The notes under the pieces: model-generated
Told to the model about the DNA's origin: nothing
Databases searched by the model: none
Seen by the model: only the letters and a program-made list of their open reading frames with translations
Part shown: one piece after another, positions 29,602 to 39,615 of the stretch
Layout of the letters: each line of letters starts with the position of its first letter
How positions within the stretch are numbered: the stretch's first letter is position 1
Program-made: the position numbers and the translations under genes
Origin: Marivita sp.
GTDB lineage: Bacteria; Pseudomonadota; Alphaproteobacteria; Rhodobacterales; Rhodobacteraceae
Assembly: GCF_020055675.1 (NCBI RefSeq)
Contig: NZ_JAIPUS010000021.1
Location: forward strand, 1 to 58,916
Direction of reading: 5' to 3'
Length of the DNA: 58,916 bases

Positions 29602-30855
29602 ATGACCTACCATCCCAAATCGGACTTCATGCGCGTCATGATGGAGCGTGGCTTTCTGGCCGATTGCACCGATTACCAGGGCCTTGACGCGGCGCTGATG
29701 AACGGGGTGGTTCCGGGCTATATCGGTTTTGACGCCACGGCAAAATCGCTGCACGTGGGCAGCCTGATCCAGATCATGATGCTGCGCTGGCTGCAAAAGA
29801 CCGGGCACAGGCCGATCACCCTGATGGGCGGCGGCACCACCAAGGTGGGCGATCCCAGCTTTCGCGCGGAAGAACGCCCGCTACTGACGCCGGGAAAGAT
29901 CGACGACAATATCGATGGCATCAGGCAGGTCTTCGCCAAGTACATCGCTTACGATGATAGCCCGACAGGCGCGCTGATGCTGAACAACGCCGAATGGCTG
30001 GACGGGTTGAATTACCTCGACTTCCTGCGCGACATCGGGCGACATTTCAGCGTCAACCGCATGCTGTCTTTTGAATCGGTGAGGTCCAGGCTCGACCGTG
30101 AACAATCGCTGTCCTTCCTCGAATTCAACTACATGATTCTCCAGGCCTACGACTTCCTCGAACTGAACCGGCGCTACGGCTGCCTGGTGCAATTCGGCGG
30201 TTCGGACCAATGGGGCAATATCGTCAATGGCATCGACCTGACCCGCCGCGTGCTGGATCACGAGATTTACGGCCTGACTTCGCCGCTGCTCACCACCAGC
30301 GATGGCGGCAAGATGGGCAAATCCGCCAGCGGCGCGATTTGGCTCAATTCGGATATGCTCAGCCCCTACGAATTCTGGCAGTTCTGGCGCAACACCACGG
30401 ACGCCGATGTCGGCCGGTTCCTCAAACTTTATACCGAATTGCCGGTCGAGGACTGCGACCGCCTTGGCGCGCTGGCCGGATCCGAGATCAACGAGGCAAA
30501 GATCGTGCTGGCCAATGAGGTCACGGCCCTGTGCCATGGCGCAGACGCGGCGGCAGCGGCAGAGGCCACGGCCCGCGAAGTCTTCGAAAAGGGCGGCGTC
30601 GGCGACGACCTTCCCACCGTGGCCTTGACGAGGGATGAGATCGGCAATGGCATTTCTATCGTGCAACTGATCGTCAAGGCGGGGCTGGCAAAGTCCGGCA
30701 AAGAGGCCAAGCGCCTGATCGCCGAAAGCGGTGCAAGGATCGACGACGCGCCGCTGACCGATCCCGGAATGACGATTGATGCCTCCGCCCTGTCCAGCCC
30801 GATCAAGCTCAGCGCCGGGAAAAAGCGTCACGCGCTCGTGAAATTGGACTTGTAG
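29602..30855 (+). CDS. tyrS: Tyrosine--tRNA ligase
   Basis: TyrRS charges tRNA-Tyr. The 417-residue product has the class I HIGH-type motif HVGSLIQI after GFDATAKSL, tyrosine-pocket residues in YMILQAYDF, and the KMSKS-type loop KMGKSASG near residue 235. The C-terminal 60 residues are an S4 RNA-binding domain ([20 protein letters not shown]). The ATG at 29602 starts [10 protein letters not shown]. The length is typical of the bacterial enzyme, and no regulatory T-box is visible in the 54-base upstream gap. Confidence 0.96.
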   Translation: MTYHPKSDFMRVMMERGFLADCTDYQGLDAALMNGVVPGYIGFDATAKSLHVGSLIQIMMLRWLQKTGHRPITLMGGGTTKVGDPSFRAEERPLLTPGKIDDNIDGIRQVFAKYIAYDDSPTGALMLNNAEWLDGLNYLDFLRDIGRHFSVNRMLSFESVRSRLDREQSLSFLEFNYMILQAYDFLELNRRYGCLVQFGGSDQWGNIVNGIDLTRRVLDHEIYGLTSPLLTTSDGGKMGKSASGAIWLNSDMLSPYEFWQFWRNTTDADVGRFLKLYTELPVEDCDRLGALAGSEINEAKIVLANEVTALCHGADAAAAAEATAREVFEKGGVGDDLPTVALTRDEIGNGISIVQLIVKAGLAKSGKEAKRLIAESGARIDDAPLTDPGMTIDASALSSPIKLSAGKKRHALVKLDL

Positions 30856-30862
30856 GAAACGA

Positions 30863-30895
30863 CAGGCCCCGCCCCGGGCCTGCGCAGCGGCTGCG
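30863..30895 (+). terminator. Tandem hairpins after tyrS
   Basis: CAGGCCC (30863-30869) pairs with GGGCCTG (30876-30882), directly followed by CGCAG/CTGCG (30883-30895). Only a weak U-content follows (GGTCTGATTG). They begin 7 bases after the tyrS stop, so termination or transcript-end protection is likely. Confidence 0.5.
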
Positions 30896-31107
30896 GGTCT
30901 GATTGCCAGTAAAATCACCCGACCCATGACCCGGCTGGCGCATGGTCCGAACAGGCTGTCCAATCCGCTGCCGCAATGCAAAGCGTCTGCGGTCGCTGGC
31001 TGCTGACGGGGCCGGACAGCCAGGAGCGATATGAACCGCGCACAGGGAACGCTCCTCCGTCACGGTCCGGGCGGCACATGGATCCGAACCCTGCACGGCC
31101 TGCCGCG

Positions 31108-32076
31108 TCAGTTGCCCAACATCCAGGTCCCGTCCGGCCAGAACGCGTGATAGGCAAAAGCAAACATCAGGTCATGCGGCAGATCCCGCCCGCGCCCGTC
31201 GCGCACCCGGATGGACCCGATATCGCGGCCCTCGCCGATCTTGGCCGTATCGAGGGCCGATGCCTGCCCGGCCGTCCAGGTAATGACCACGCCGGCCTCC
31301 CGCAGTTCACCCGCCTTGCGCAACCGCTCCATCGGCCAGGCGCGCTCTCCAACGCGGATCACCCGCGCAAGCGCATCCACCCCATGCGGCGGCATCTCTC
31401 CGGAATAGAGGAACGGCGTGGTCGAACTGTCATACCCGCGATAGGGATTGCGGCCGTAATCGCGGGCATACCCCGGCTCCGCCATCACCAACCCGTCGGG
31501 ATGACGCGTTTTGAACTCCGACCAGCTTTCCATCCAACTCGGCAGCAACGGTAACTCGGTCCCGTTCAGATCGCCGACGATCGCCTCGCCGATCGCCTGT
31601 TGCCACCAGCTCTCCGTCTCGTGATCATACATGATCATGTCCGAATGGCGCAGCTTGCCCGAGACGCCAAAGGTCAATGTCCGTCCCGCCGCTCGCCGAT
31701 CGAAGGTCAGCGCAGAATTGCACAGCGGGCAGAAGGTCACCGCAACCGGCACACCGTCAATGGTGTCATTCACGATCTCATGCCATGTCAGGTACCGGAT
31801 CGGATAGGCCCGCGCCGTCGCGCCGCCCATCTCCAGCGTGATCACCGGTTCCGACGCCGCGATTCCGGTCTTGCCCGAGGCGCGCACGAAATCCGGATCA
31901 CTCAGGGCCGGGATGCCATCCTTGGGTGGCCCGCCCGACCGGATCTCGGACCAGTTTTGCACACTCGAGTCCCGGAAATTCGTGTCCGGCCATTCATTGC
32001 GCCAGAGCTCCGGATTGGCCAGCGCGGCGGAGGCGAAAAGCATGTAGAATAGGATCGGCAATGAGTACAGGCGCAT
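31108..32076 (-). CDS. DUF3179 domain-containing exported protein
   Basis: The 322-residue product has a signal peptide (MRLYSLPILFYMLFASAALA) and a domain with TFCPLCNSALTFDRRAAG, SGKLRHSDMIMYDHETESWW and YGRNPYRGYDSS, all typical of DUF3179. The CPLC and nearby acidic residues suggest metal binding, but the function of the family is unknown. The gene is single, on the minus strand. A cluster of TTGCAAA boxes lies about 100 bases upstream of its start, so it may be regulated together with short-chain acyl-CoA metabolism. Confidence 0.88.
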   Translation of the reverse strand: MRLYSLPILFYMLFASAALANPELWRNEWPDTNFRDSSVQNWSEIRSGGPPKDGIPALSDPDFVRASGKTGIAASEPVITLEMGGATARAYPIRYLTWHEIVNDTIDGVPVAVTFCPLCNSALTFDRRAAGRTLTFGVSGKLRHSDMIMYDHETESWWQQAIGEAIVGDLNGTELPLLPSWMESWSEFKTRHPDGLVMAEPGYARDYGRNPYRGYDSSTTPFLYSGEMPPHGVDALARVIRVGERAWPMERLRKAGELREAGVVITWTAGQASALDTAKIGEGRDIGSIRVRDGRGRDLPHDLMFAFAYHAFWPDGTWMLGN

Positions 32077-32170
32077 CGGAAACCTCCATGGTTGGTTTCA
32101 GCCTGCACCACCCCTGGCCACCTGCACAGCCCCCATACGCGATTGTGAGCCGCCATATCCGCTTCTTCTC

Positions 32171-32200
32171 TTTGCAAATATGCAAATTCAACGTTGCAAA
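32171..32200. promoter_or_regulatory. Clustered TTGCAAA half-sites
   Basis: TTTGCAAATATGCAAA (32171-32186) contains inverted TTTGCA/TGCAAA arms, and a further TTGCAAA lies at 32194-32200 followed by GATGCGAAA. Half-sites of this type are known for the PccR/ScfR group of short-chain acyl-CoA regulators in Rhodobacter and for RamB. The cluster is about 95-125 bases upstream of the DUF3179 gene. Confidence 0.5.
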
Positions 32201-32283
32201 GATGCGAAACGCCAACTCCAAGGCAGAGGATCGTGATCCGCGCCAATCGCTGATGCCGCCCGATGGCGGCGGCAGCTTGACCA

Positions 32284-32309
32284 GTGCGCGGCCCGCAAGG
32301 GCCGCGCAC
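32284..32309 (-). terminator. Hairpin downstream of the periplasmic cyclophilin gene
   Basis: GTGCGCGGCCC (32284-32294) and GGGCCGCGCAC (32299-32309) form a perfect 11-bp stem closed by a GCAA tetraloop on the plus strand. It starts 7 bases past the stop of the minus-strand cyclophilin gene. There is no U-tract, so it may act as an RNA-stabilising end or a weak terminator. Confidence 0.5.
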
Positions 32310-32316
32310 ATTCGGA

Positions 32317-32865
32317 TCACTCCGTGACCGTTACCTCGGTCATGACATCGGGTTGCCCGACCACGGCGCCGCTGCGGCCCTCGCCGCGCTTGATCGCATC
32401 CACCACGTCCATGCCCTCGGTGACGGCACCGACAACCGTGTATTCGCCGTTCAGGAAATACCCCTCCTGGAACATGATGAAGAACTGCGAATTCGCCGAA
32501 TCGGGATTCTGCGATCGTGCCATTCCGACGATCCCGCGATCGAACGGCCTGTCCGAGAATTCGGCCGGCAGGTCCGGGCGGTCAGAGCCGCCACGTCCAG
32601 CCATGCTCATGTCGCCGCCGTCGATCTTGCCGAACTCGACATCGCCGGTCTGCGCCATGAAACCGTTGATCACCCGGTGAAAGACGACACCGTCATAGGC
32701 ACCTTCGTCGGCCAGCGTGGTGATCCGCTCGACATGTTGGGGGGCCACATCTTCGAACAGGTCGATGGTCACGGTGCCATTGGCGTCGCCGGCCACCTCG
32801 ATTTGCAAGCCGGTGGCCAGCGCCGGGGACGCGCAGAGCGTCAGGAGACATGCAAATTTACGCAT
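32317..32865 (-). CDS. Periplasmic peptidyl-prolyl cis-trans isomerase (cyclophilin)
   Basis: The 182-residue product has a signal peptide ([20 protein letters not shown]) and a cyclophilin domain with [20 protein letters not shown], the active-site arginine in FHRV, the loop [17 protein letters not shown], and [20 protein letters not shown]. It should catalyse proline isomerisation in the periplasm. The start overlaps the stop of the next cyclophilin gene by 8 bases; the two form a two-gene unit with the cytoplasmic copy first. Confidence 0.93.
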   Translation of the reverse strand: MRKFACLLTLCASPALATGLQIEVAGDANGTVTIDLFEDVAPQHVERITTLADEGAYDGVVFHRVINGFMAQTGDVEFGKIDGGDMSMAGRGGSDRPDLPAEFSDRPFDRGIVGMARSQNPDSANSQFFIMFQEGYFLNGEYTVVGAVTEGMDVVDAIKRGEGRSGAVVGQPDVMTEVTVTE

Positions 32866-33364
32866 CAGCCGCCACCTTGACCGAGATCATTCGGTCCGGG
32901 GTCGCCGGCGGCTCGCCGCGGGTGATCGCGTCCACATGCTCCATCCCGTCAATCACACGTCCATAGACCGTGTATTGCCCGTTCAGGAAATGGTTGTCCT
33001 TGAAGCTGATGAAAAATTGCGAATTTGCCGAGTTCGGATTCTGCGACCGGGCCGCGCCGAGCGTGCCGCGATCATGCGGCAGCTTGGAAAACTCGGCAGG
33101 CAGGTCCGGCAGATCCGACCCGCCGGTTCCGGCGCGGCGGATGTTGAAGCCGTCTTCCATGTCGCCATGCTCGACATCGCCGGTCTGCGCCATGAAGCCG
33201 TCGATCACGCGGTGGAAACAGACATTGTCGTACTGGCCCGAGCGCGCCAGCTCCTTCATCCGCTCAGCGTGTTTCGGGGCCACGTCGGGCAACAATTCGA
33301 TGGTCACGGTGCCATCCTTGAGTTCCATCAGGATGGTGTTTTCCGGGTCTTTGATCTCGGCCAT
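32858..33364 (-). CDS. Cytoplasmic peptidyl-prolyl cis-trans isomerase (cyclophilin)
   Basis: The 168-residue product has no signal peptide and starts [20 protein letters not shown]. The cyclophilin motifs [37 protein letters not shown] and [20 protein letters not shown] are complete. It is closely related to the downstream periplasmic copy, so the pair looks like a duplication followed by a split in location. The divergent gene is pgk, with a 126-base gap between the starts. Confidence 0.93.
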   Translation of the reverse strand: MAEIKDPENTILMELKDGTVTIELLPDVAPKHAERMKELARSGQYDNVCFHRVIDGFMAQTGDVEHGDMEDGFNIRRAGTGGSDLPDLPAEFSKLPHDRGTLGAARSQNPNSANSQFFISFKDNHFLNGQYTVYGRVIDGMEHVDAITRGEPPATPDRMISVKVAADA

Positions 33365-33490
33365 GCCGCGCTCCTTCGCTATTCGATCTTGTCACCGGAC
33401 TTAAAGCGCCTCCCGTCGAATGCCAAGGACCGCATTGACCTTGACAGGCTGCGGCGCCATCAGGGAGCAGCATCTGAACAGGAGGGGCAA

Positions 33491-34669
33491 ATGGCCTGGA
33501 AAACGCTCGACGATCTGGATCTTGCTGGCAAACGCGTGCTGACGCGGGTGGATATCAATGTACCCGTCGAAAATGGCGTGGTCACCGATGCGACCCGGAT
33601 CACCCGTATCGTTCCCACGATCACGGATATCCTGGACAAGGGCGGCACCCCGATCCTGCTGGCGCATTTCGGGCGGCCCAAGGGCAAACCGGACCCTGAC
33701 CTGAGCTTGAAACACGTTCAGCCCGCGTTGGAAGAGGCGCTTGGCCGGGATGTGATCTTTATCGAGACACCGTCGCGCGACCAGATCGACAGCCTGCCCG
33801 CCAATTCGGTGGTGCTGTTGGAAAACACCCGTTTCTCCGAAATGGAGGAGGCGAATGATCCGCGGATGGCGCAGTCGCTTGCGTCGCTGGGGGATGTGTT
33901 TTGCAACGATGCCTTCTCGGCCGCGCACCGCGCGCATGCGTCGACGACCGGTGTCGCGCATCTGCTCCCGTCTTGCGCCGGACGTCTGATGGAAGCCGAA
34001 CTGCGCGCGCTGGAGGCGGCCCTGGGCGATCCCGACCGGCCCGTGGTGGCCGTTGTTGGCGGCGCGAAAGTGTCGACCAAGCTGGATTTGCTGTCCAACC
34101 TGATCGAAAAGGTCGATGTGCTGGTGATCGGCGGCGGCATGGCGAACACCTTTCTGGCCGCGCAGGGCATCGATGTTGGCAAATCGCTGTGTGAGCATGA
34201 TCTGGCCGATACCGCGCGCGAGATCGCCGACAAGGCGGCACGGACCGGCTGCGAGCTGCTGCTGCCGCGCGACGTGGTCGTGGCACGTGACTTCAAGGAA
34301 GGCGCCGAGTCCGAGATCGTGAAAACCGAGGACTGTCCCGCCGATGCGATGATTCTCGATGCCGGGCCGGACAGCGTGGCGCATATCTGCCAGACCTTCG
34401 ACCGGGCCCGGACGCTGATCTGGAACGGCCCGCTGGGCGCGTTTGAAATCAGCCCGTTCGACGCCGCGACCAATGCGGCGGCCGCCTATGCCGCCGAATT
34501 GAGCCGGTCGGGCAAGCTGGTCTCTGTCGCCGGTGGTGGCGACACGGTGTCTGCGCTGAACAAGGCGGGGGCGTCCGACAGCTTTACCTATATTTCCACA
34601 GCCGGCGGCGCCTTCCTTGAATGGATGGAGGGCAAGACCTTGCCCGGCGTTGCGGCGTTGCGGCCTTGA
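33491..34669 (+). CDS. pgk: Phosphoglycerate kinase
   Basis: PGK makes ATP from 1,3-bisphosphoglycerate in glycolysis and runs in reverse for gluconeogenesis. The 392-residue product has [52 protein letters not shown] and the C-terminal [15 protein letters not shown]. The ATG at 33491 is preceded by GGAGGGG at normal spacing; the long open frame upstream is the antisense of the cyclophilin genes. A hairpin lies 13 bases after the stop. Confidence 0.96.
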   Translation: MAWKTLDDLDLAGKRVLTRVDINVPVENGVVTDATRITRIVPTITDILDKGGTPILLAHFGRPKGKPDPDLSLKHVQPALEEALGRDVIFIETPSRDQIDSLPANSVVLLENTRFSEMEEANDPRMAQSLASLGDVFCNDAFSAAHRAHASTTGVAHLLPSCAGRLMEAELRALEAALGDPDRPVVAVVGGAKVSTKLDLLSNLIEKVDVLVIGGGMANTFLAAQGIDVGKSLCEHDLADTAREIADKAARTGCELLLPRDVVVARDFKEGAESEIVKTEDCPADAMILDAGPDSVAHICQTFDRARTLIWNGPLGAFEISPFDAATNAAAAYAAELSRSGKLVSVAGGGDTVSALNKAGASDSFTYISTAGGAFLEWMEGKTLPGVAALRP

Positions 34670-34682
34670 GCTGATCAAACAT

Positions 34683-34722
34683 GGAGAGAGTCCTGAAAGA
34701 CACAATTTTCAGGCATCTCTCC
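34683..34722 (+). terminator. Interrupted hairpin downstream of pgk
   Basis: GGAGAGA (34683-34689) pairs with TCTCTCC (34716-34722), and inside it CCTGAAA (34692-34698) pairs with TTTCAGG (34707-34713), with a 2-base internal loop. It begins 13 bases after the pgk stop. No clear U-run follows; transcription stop or 3'-end stabilisation are possible. Confidence 0.5.
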
Positions 34723-34823
34723 GCAATCGATGCGGAATAGCTGTCAAGGGATTTTCATATGGCAAATCCATGTGCCATTCTCGCACCACGCATCCGCGCA
34801 AGAGGTGCGGTTCGAGGCATGAG

Positions 34824-35126
34824 ATGACACAGAACTTTTCAAGACCGGCCCTTGGGGGGCTCGTGTTTTTCGCGGGCGCTATCTGTGTCGGGGCGTATTT
34901 CATCTTTGCCGCCGTTCAAGGTGACTATGGCGTTTTCCGGCGGGCGGAAATCATGGTGGAAACCCGCGAGCTCGAAACCGAGCTGCGGGCGCTGGAAATC
35001 GAGGTCTCGCGGATGGAAAACCTGACGCGCCGGTTGTCGGACAATTACCTGGACCTTGATCTTCTGGACGAGCGATCGCGCGATATGCTGGGTGTGATCC
35101 GCACGGATGAAATCGTGGTGCGGTAA
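34824..35126 (+). CDS. FtsB/DivIC-type septum formation protein
   Basis: The 100-residue product has a short cytoplasmic end, one membrane segment (LGGLVFFAGAICVGAYFIFA), and a coiled coil (RELETELRALEIEVSRMENL) followed by the conserved RRLSDNYLDLDLLDERSRDM and a short tail. This is the architecture of FtsB, which joins FtsL and FtsQ in the divisome. In alphaproteobacteria it commonly precedes the pyruvate dehydrogenase genes, as here, although an unrelated gene intervenes on the opposite strand. Confidence 0.9.
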   Translation: MTQNFSRPALGGLVFFAGAICVGAYFIFAAVQGDYGVFRRAEIMVETRELETELRALEIEVSRMENLTRRLSDNYLDLDLLDERSRDMLGVIRTDEIVVR

Positions 35127-35139
35127 GGCATTATCGACC

Positions 35140-36900
35140 TTACATGAACATCGCCATGAGCCCGAGAATGGGAATCACGGCCAATAATTCGACCAGGCCG
35201 CCCATATCGTTGTCGTCGCTTGTATCCTCAGCCGCCTCTGTCGTCGCATCCTCGGCGTCCACCGCGTCCGCGTCCGATGCTCTGGCGGCAACGGTGGGAA
35301 AGTCCAGGACATTGTCCCCCTCCGTATCCGCCGCTGCGTCGCCTGGTGCGGCTTCAATCAAGGGGTCGGGCAGTGTTTCCGGGGCCTGCTCGGATATGAC
35401 ATCCTGAAAATCCTGCGACGGGGTAAAGCCGAACATGCGCACCTGCATGATCTCGCCCTGGCCAAGCTGCACCGAAACGGCCGTGCCATCCATTACCTCC
35501 TCCGGATCGAGGTCTGTCACCCGCGAGGCCGATGCGCTCGATCCCGAATCCTCACCCTCCGCGACACCCAGCACCGAGATTTCCACACGGCCTGGATCCG
35601 ACACCATGTCCGACAGATCGACACCGGTGTCGGCCCCGTCCTCGCCTGTGGCGGCCATGTAGAACAAAAGCTCGTCCGGTTCCCAAAAGCCGTGCACGGA
35701 CAGGTCGTCTTCCTCGACCTCGGTATCCGCGCCGTTTTCGGGTGTCAGGTCGATCACCCGTTTACCGGGCAATGTATCCTGCATCATGTTGAACATGGCC
35801 CCGGCCGGCGACAGATCGGCCTGCCCGTCATCCACGCTCAGCGTGTTTGGCGTATTCTGGATCAACGGCCAGACATGGGCTTGCTCGACGTCATAGCGCA
35901 GGAACTCTTCCATGACGTTGAGCATTTCATGCGACTGGAAGAGCCCGTAATCGGTCCCCCGGTCGAGCGCACCGGTATTGCCCGCCGTGTTCCATTCGGT
36001 CACCGCGATCTGCGCATCGGGGATTTGTTCGCCCCATGTCTCGTCCGTGTCGTTGAGCAAGAAACTGCGCTGGCTTTCGTTGACCTGGCCTCGGGAATAG
36101 ACATGCACCGCCACCTGATCGACGGAATGTTGCTCATCCGCCGTATCGAACTCGGACAGGATCATTTCGTTCGCCACATTGGTCCAGCTGACCTGACCGG
36201 AGCTGAAAACGCTGCTTTCATCCAGCGCCAGGCCATAGGTCTCGTTCAGGTCGGCGAGGATGTCGGCACTGCTCATGTCCTCGGGGTAGTCGTCGGACAT
36301 CCGTGCAAAATTGAAATTGGTGCCAGACTGCACGATGATCTCGGCATCGGAGCCCGCAAGGTCGAGTTCGTCATTGACGATCAAGGCCATCTCGCTGGCG
36401 AGGCGGCCATATTCGATCGACGACATCTGGCCCGCGCCCCAATATTCATTGCCCAGTTCGAAGCCGTCAATCCGGGCATCGCCATGAACACCGGACAACA
36501 CGTCGCGCACAAAATCGCGCAACACGGGTTCGTCGATTGCGCTGAACCTGTCGCCATTGGCGTCCGTGTCCTCCGACAGCAGATTGCGGGTCGGGATCAC
36601 GACCGTCACGCCCAAATCTTCTTGCCCGGCATAAGACAGCGCTTCGTTCATCGGGATGAAATCCCGCAGCTCGCCCGTGTCGCGATCCGCCACGACAGAC
36701 GCGTTGGGGTTGGCAATGTCGAAATACCGTTCCGTCAGCGAGCCCCCCGGATAGCGGAAAGACCCGACGCCCAGTTCCTCGATCAGGCGATCATAATCGC
36801 CGCCCTGTTCCAGCGTCGATCGCGTGGCCAGGACATTGGCACCGAACAAGCCTTGCGAGGCTTGCGGTCCCATGAATCCAAATGCGGCGATTTCTGGCAT
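35140..36900 (-). CDS. Glycoside-hydrolase-like protein with acidic tail and C-terminal hydrophobic anchor
   Basis: The 586-residue product begins MPEIAAFGFMGPQASQGLFG without a signal peptide. Residues about 20-420 look like a TIM-barrel hydrolase: SFRYPGGSLTERYFDIAN, GFELGNEYWGAGQMSSIEYG with an Asn-Glu pair placed like the acid/base of clan A hydrolases, and AVTEWNTAGNTGALDRG with a candidate nucleophile. After a beta-rich region comes an acidic linker and, at the extreme C-terminus, a hydrophobic segment (LVELLAVIPILGLMAMFM). Relatives I recall carry RTX repeats for type I secretion; none are present here. Substrate unknown. Confidence 0.75.
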   Translation of the reverse strand: MPEIAAFGFMGPQASQGLFGANVLATRSTLEQGGDYDRLIEELGVGSFRYPGGSLTERYFDIANPNASVVADRDTGELRDFIPMNEALSYAGQEDLGVTVVIPTRNLLSEDTDANGDRFSAIDEPVLRDFVRDVLSGVHGDARIDGFELGNEYWGAGQMSSIEYGRLASEMALIVNDELDLAGSDAEIIVQSGTNFNFARMSDDYPEDMSSADILADLNETYGLALDESSVFSSGQVSWTNVANEMILSEFDTADEQHSVDQVAVHVYSRGQVNESQRSFLLNDTDETWGEQIPDAQIAVTEWNTAGNTGALDRGTDYGLFQSHEMLNVMEEFLRYDVEQAHVWPLIQNTPNTLSVDDGQADLSPAGAMFNMMQDTLPGKRVIDLTPENGADTEVEEDDLSVHGFWEPDELLFYMAATGEDGADTGVDLSDMVSDPGRVEISVLGVAEGEDSGSSASASRVTDLDPEEVMDGTAVSVQLGQGEIMQVRMFGFTPSQDFQDVISEQAPETLPDPLIEAAPGDAAADTEGDNVLDFPTVAARASDADAVDAEDATTEAAEDTSDDNDMGGLVELLAVIPILGLMAMFM

Positions 36901-37216
36901 GACTGTGGTCCTTGCTCGGCAGCGGCCTCAATTTCTCCACATTTCAACCATGATGTCTGTAATTTCGATTAAATCTGCCCGATTTCGGCCATGATTGTCG
37001 TGGCCACAGGTATAAAACGCAGGGGGCCGCACCATTGTTTCGCCTTGCTTGCCACAATGGGGCTCACGCCCTGCCACGGGCCCGCCGCGCGCAGCTTGGC
37101 TTTGATTCGGGACTTGACCGGGCGTTTCCAGCACCTGAGCTCTTGCCATTTGCGAAGCGAAGGTCATACGCTCTGGCAAACCGTTGAATGCTGAACATTT
37201 CTGCACGGAGGCACCG
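36901..37216. other. 316-bp divergent regulatory region between the hydrolase-like gene and pdhA
   Basis: No gene is seen. It should contain promoters for both the minus-strand hydrolase-like gene and plus-strand pdhABC. The first 100 bases are AT-richer (ATGATGTCTGTAATTTCGATTAAATC area). The pdhA ribosome site is ACGGAGG eight bases or so before the ATG. No convincing -35/-10 pair was identified. Confidence 0.6.
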
Positions 37217-38233
37217 ATGGCGGCACGGAAACCACCAACCAAGACAGCCAGCGGTGTCAACGCCTCGGCCGAAGACCTGACGGCCCATTATCGCAACATG
37301 CTCTTGATCCGCCGGTTCGAGGAAAAGGCCGGCCAGCTTTACGGCATGGGCCTTATCGGCGGTTTTTGTCACCTTTATATCGGCCAGGAAGCGGTAGTCA
37401 CCGGGCTGGAAGCCGCCGCCGAGGACGGCGACAAGCGGATCACCACCTACCGCGATCACGGTCACATGCTGGCCTGCGGGATGGACCCGAAAGGTGTCAT
37501 GGCCGAACTCACCGGCCGGATCGATGGCTATTCCAAGGGCAAGGGCGGATCGATGCACATGTTCTCCGAGGAAAAGGACTTTTATGGCGGTCACGGCATC
37601 GTCGGCGCCAATGTGCCTTTGGGCGCGGGTCTTGCCTTTTCCGACAAATACAGGGGCAACGACCGCGTGACCTTTACCTATTTCGGCGATGGCGCGGCAA
37701 ACCAGGGCCAGGTCTACGAGACATTCAACATGGCCGCGCTCTGGGCCCTGCCGGTGATTTTCGTCATCGAGAACAATCAATACGCCATGGGAACGGCGAT
37801 GCAGCGCTCCACCTCGACGCCCGATTTGCACACACGCGGCGCGGCGTTCAATATCCCCGGTGAAGCGGTCGATGGCATGGACGTTCTCGCCGTGAAGGCG
37901 GCGGGCGACAAGGCGGTCAAACACTGCCGCTCGGGTAAGGGACCCTATATCCTCGAGGTCAAGACCTACCGCTATCGCGGCCATTCCATGTCCGACCCGG
38001 CCAAGTACCGCACCCGCGAAGAGGTCCAGAAGATGCGCGAGGAACGCGACTGCATCGATCATGTGCGCGAGCTGCTGTTGGAGGGCAAACACGCCACCGA
38101 AGATGATCTCAAGGCGATCGACAAGGAGATCAAGGGCATTGTCAACGCCAGCGCAGAGTTCGCCAAGCAAAGCCCCGAACCGGCGCTGGACGAATTGTGG
38201 ACCGATATCCTTGCCGAAGAAGAGGCCGTGTGA
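37217..38233 (+). CDS. pdhA: Pyruvate dehydrogenase E1 component subunit alpha
   Basis: E1-alpha binds thiamine diphosphate and decarboxylates pyruvate together with E1-beta. The 338-residue product has the TPP motif [20 protein letters not shown], the substrate segment [20 protein letters not shown], and the phosphorylation-loop-like [20 protein letters not shown]. The start at 37217 follows ACGGAGG. Its stop overlaps the pdhB start as TGATG, so the two subunits are made in step. The protein is of the alpha2-beta2 type, as in mitochondria and other alphaproteobacteria. Confidence 0.97.
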   Translation: MAARKPPTKTASGVNASAEDLTAHYRNMLLIRRFEEKAGQLYGMGLIGGFCHLYIGQEAVVTGLEAAAEDGDKRITTYRDHGHMLACGMDPKGVMAELTGRIDGYSKGKGGSMHMFSEEKDFYGGHGIVGANVPLGAGLAFSDKYRGNDRVTFTYFGDGAANQGQVYETFNMAALWALPVIFVIENNQYAMGTAMQRSTSTPDLHTRGAAFNIPGEAVDGMDVLAVKAAGDKAVKHCRSGKGPYILEVKTYRYRGHSMSDPAKYRTREEVQKMREERDCIDHVRELLLEGKHATEDDLKAIDKEIKGIVNASAEFAKQSPEPALDELWTDILAEEEAV

Positions 38234-39615
38234 TGGCGACAGAAGTTCTCATGCCGGCCCTGTCGCCCACGATGGAAGAAGGCACCCTGGCCAAGTGGCT
38301 GGTCAAGGAAGGCGATACCGTCTCCTCGGGAGATATCATGGCCGAAATCGAAACCGACAAGGCAACGATGGAATTCGAAGCAGTCGATGAAGGCATCGTC
38401 GGCAAGATCCTCGTCCCCGAAGGCACCGAAGCGGTGCGTGTGAACACACCGATCGCCCTGCTGGTCGAGGATGGCGAACGTGTCGCCGAGGCGGACCGAA
38501 CCGCGCCACCGCAGCAATTGGTGGCCAGGGACAAGGCGCAAAGCTCCGAGGACCAACCTGCCTCCGGAATGGACCATCCCGATCCCGCGCATGTCATCTC
38601 CAAAGCCGAGCCGCCCTGGCCAGACGGGACCAAGACACGCCAGATGACCGTGCGCGAAGCCCTGCGCGACGCAATGGCCGAGGAAATGCGCCGCGATGCC
38701 GACGTGTTCCTGATGGGAGAAGAGGTCGGCGAATACCAGGGCGCCTACAAGATCAGCCAGGGATTGCTCGATGAATTCGGCGCGCGGCGGGTGATGGACA
38801 CGCCGATCACCGAACACGGTTTCACCGGCATCGCGGTCGGCGCGGCCTTCGGCGGATTGCGGCCCATCGTGGAATTCATGACTTTCAACTTTGCCATGCA
38901 GGCCATTGATCAGATTATCAATTCTGCAGCAAAGACGCTCTACATGTCGGGTGGCCAGATGGGTGCGGCAATGGTGTTTCGCGGCCCCAACGGCGCCGCC
39001 GCCCGGGTTGCAGCGCAGCATTCGCAAGACTACGCCGCGTGGTACAGCCACATCCCCGGTCTCAAGGTGGCGATGCCCTATTCCGCCTCGGACGCCAAGG
39101 GCCTGCTCAAGACCGCGATCCGCGATCCCAACCCGGTTATCTTTCTCGAGAACGAAATTCTTTATGGCAAGTCTTTCGAGGTGCCGGAGACCGAGGATTA
39201 CACCGTGCCCTTCGGCCGCGCCCGTATCTGGCGCGAAGGGTCGGACGTCACCATCGTCAGTTTCGGCATCGGCATGACCTACGCGATGGACGCGGCCGGG
39301 AAATTGGCGGACGAGGGGATCGAGGCCGAGGTGATCGACCTGCGCACGCTGCGCCCCATCGACTACGACACCGTGCTCGGCTCGGTTCGGAAAACCAATC
39401 GCTGCATCACGGTCGAAGAAGGTTGGCCCGTCGGTGCCATCGGCAACCACCTGTCCGCCGTCATCATGGAACGTGCTTTCGATTGGCTGGATGCGCCGGT
39501 TCTCAATCTCACCGGCAAGGACGTGCCGATGCCCTACGCGGCCAATCTCGAAAAACACGCATTGGTGACCACCGCCGAAGTGGTCGCCGCCGCACAGAAG
39601 GTCTGCTACGTATGA
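38233..39615 (+). CDS. pdhB: Pyruvate dehydrogenase E1 component subunit beta with N-terminal lipoyl domain
   Basis: The 460-residue product fuses a lipoyl domain (residues 1-80, [20 protein letters not shown] and [15 protein letters not shown] with the lipoylated lysine) to an E1-beta catalytic domain ([40 protein letters not shown], then [20 protein letters not shown]). This fusion is typical of alphaproteobacteria. The lipoyl part is nearly identical in sequence to that of pdhC just downstream. A 42-codon remnant frame begins at the stop codon. Confidence 0.97.
   Translation: MATEVLMPALSPTMEEGTLAKWLVKEGDTVSSGDIMAEIETDKATMEFEAVDEGIVGKILVPEGTEAVRVNTPIALLVEDGERVAEADRTAPPQQLVARDKAQSSEDQPASGMDHPDPAHVISKAEPPWPDGTKTRQMTVREALRDAMAEEMRRDADVFLMGEEVGEYQGAYKISQGLLDEFGARRVMDTPITEHGFTGIAVGAAFGGLRPIVEFMTFNFAMQAIDQIINSAAKTLYMSGGQMGAAMVFRGPNGAAARVAAQHSQDYAAWYSHIPGLKVAMPYSASDAKGLLKTAIRDPNPVIFLENEILYGKSFEVPETEDYTVPFGRARIWREGSDVTIVSFGIGMTYAMDAAGKLADEGIEAEVIDLRTLRPIDYDTVLGSVRKTNRCITVEEGWPVGAIGNHLSAVIMERAFDWLDAPVLNLTGKDVPMPYAANLEKHALVTTAEVVAAAQKVCYV

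Noticed and set aside
31031-31150. 39-residue plus-strand frame after tyrS with AGGAG before its ATG
   Set aside because: It has no similarity, overlaps the 3' end of the DUF3179 gene in antisense, and the spacing to AGGAG is short. Probably chance.
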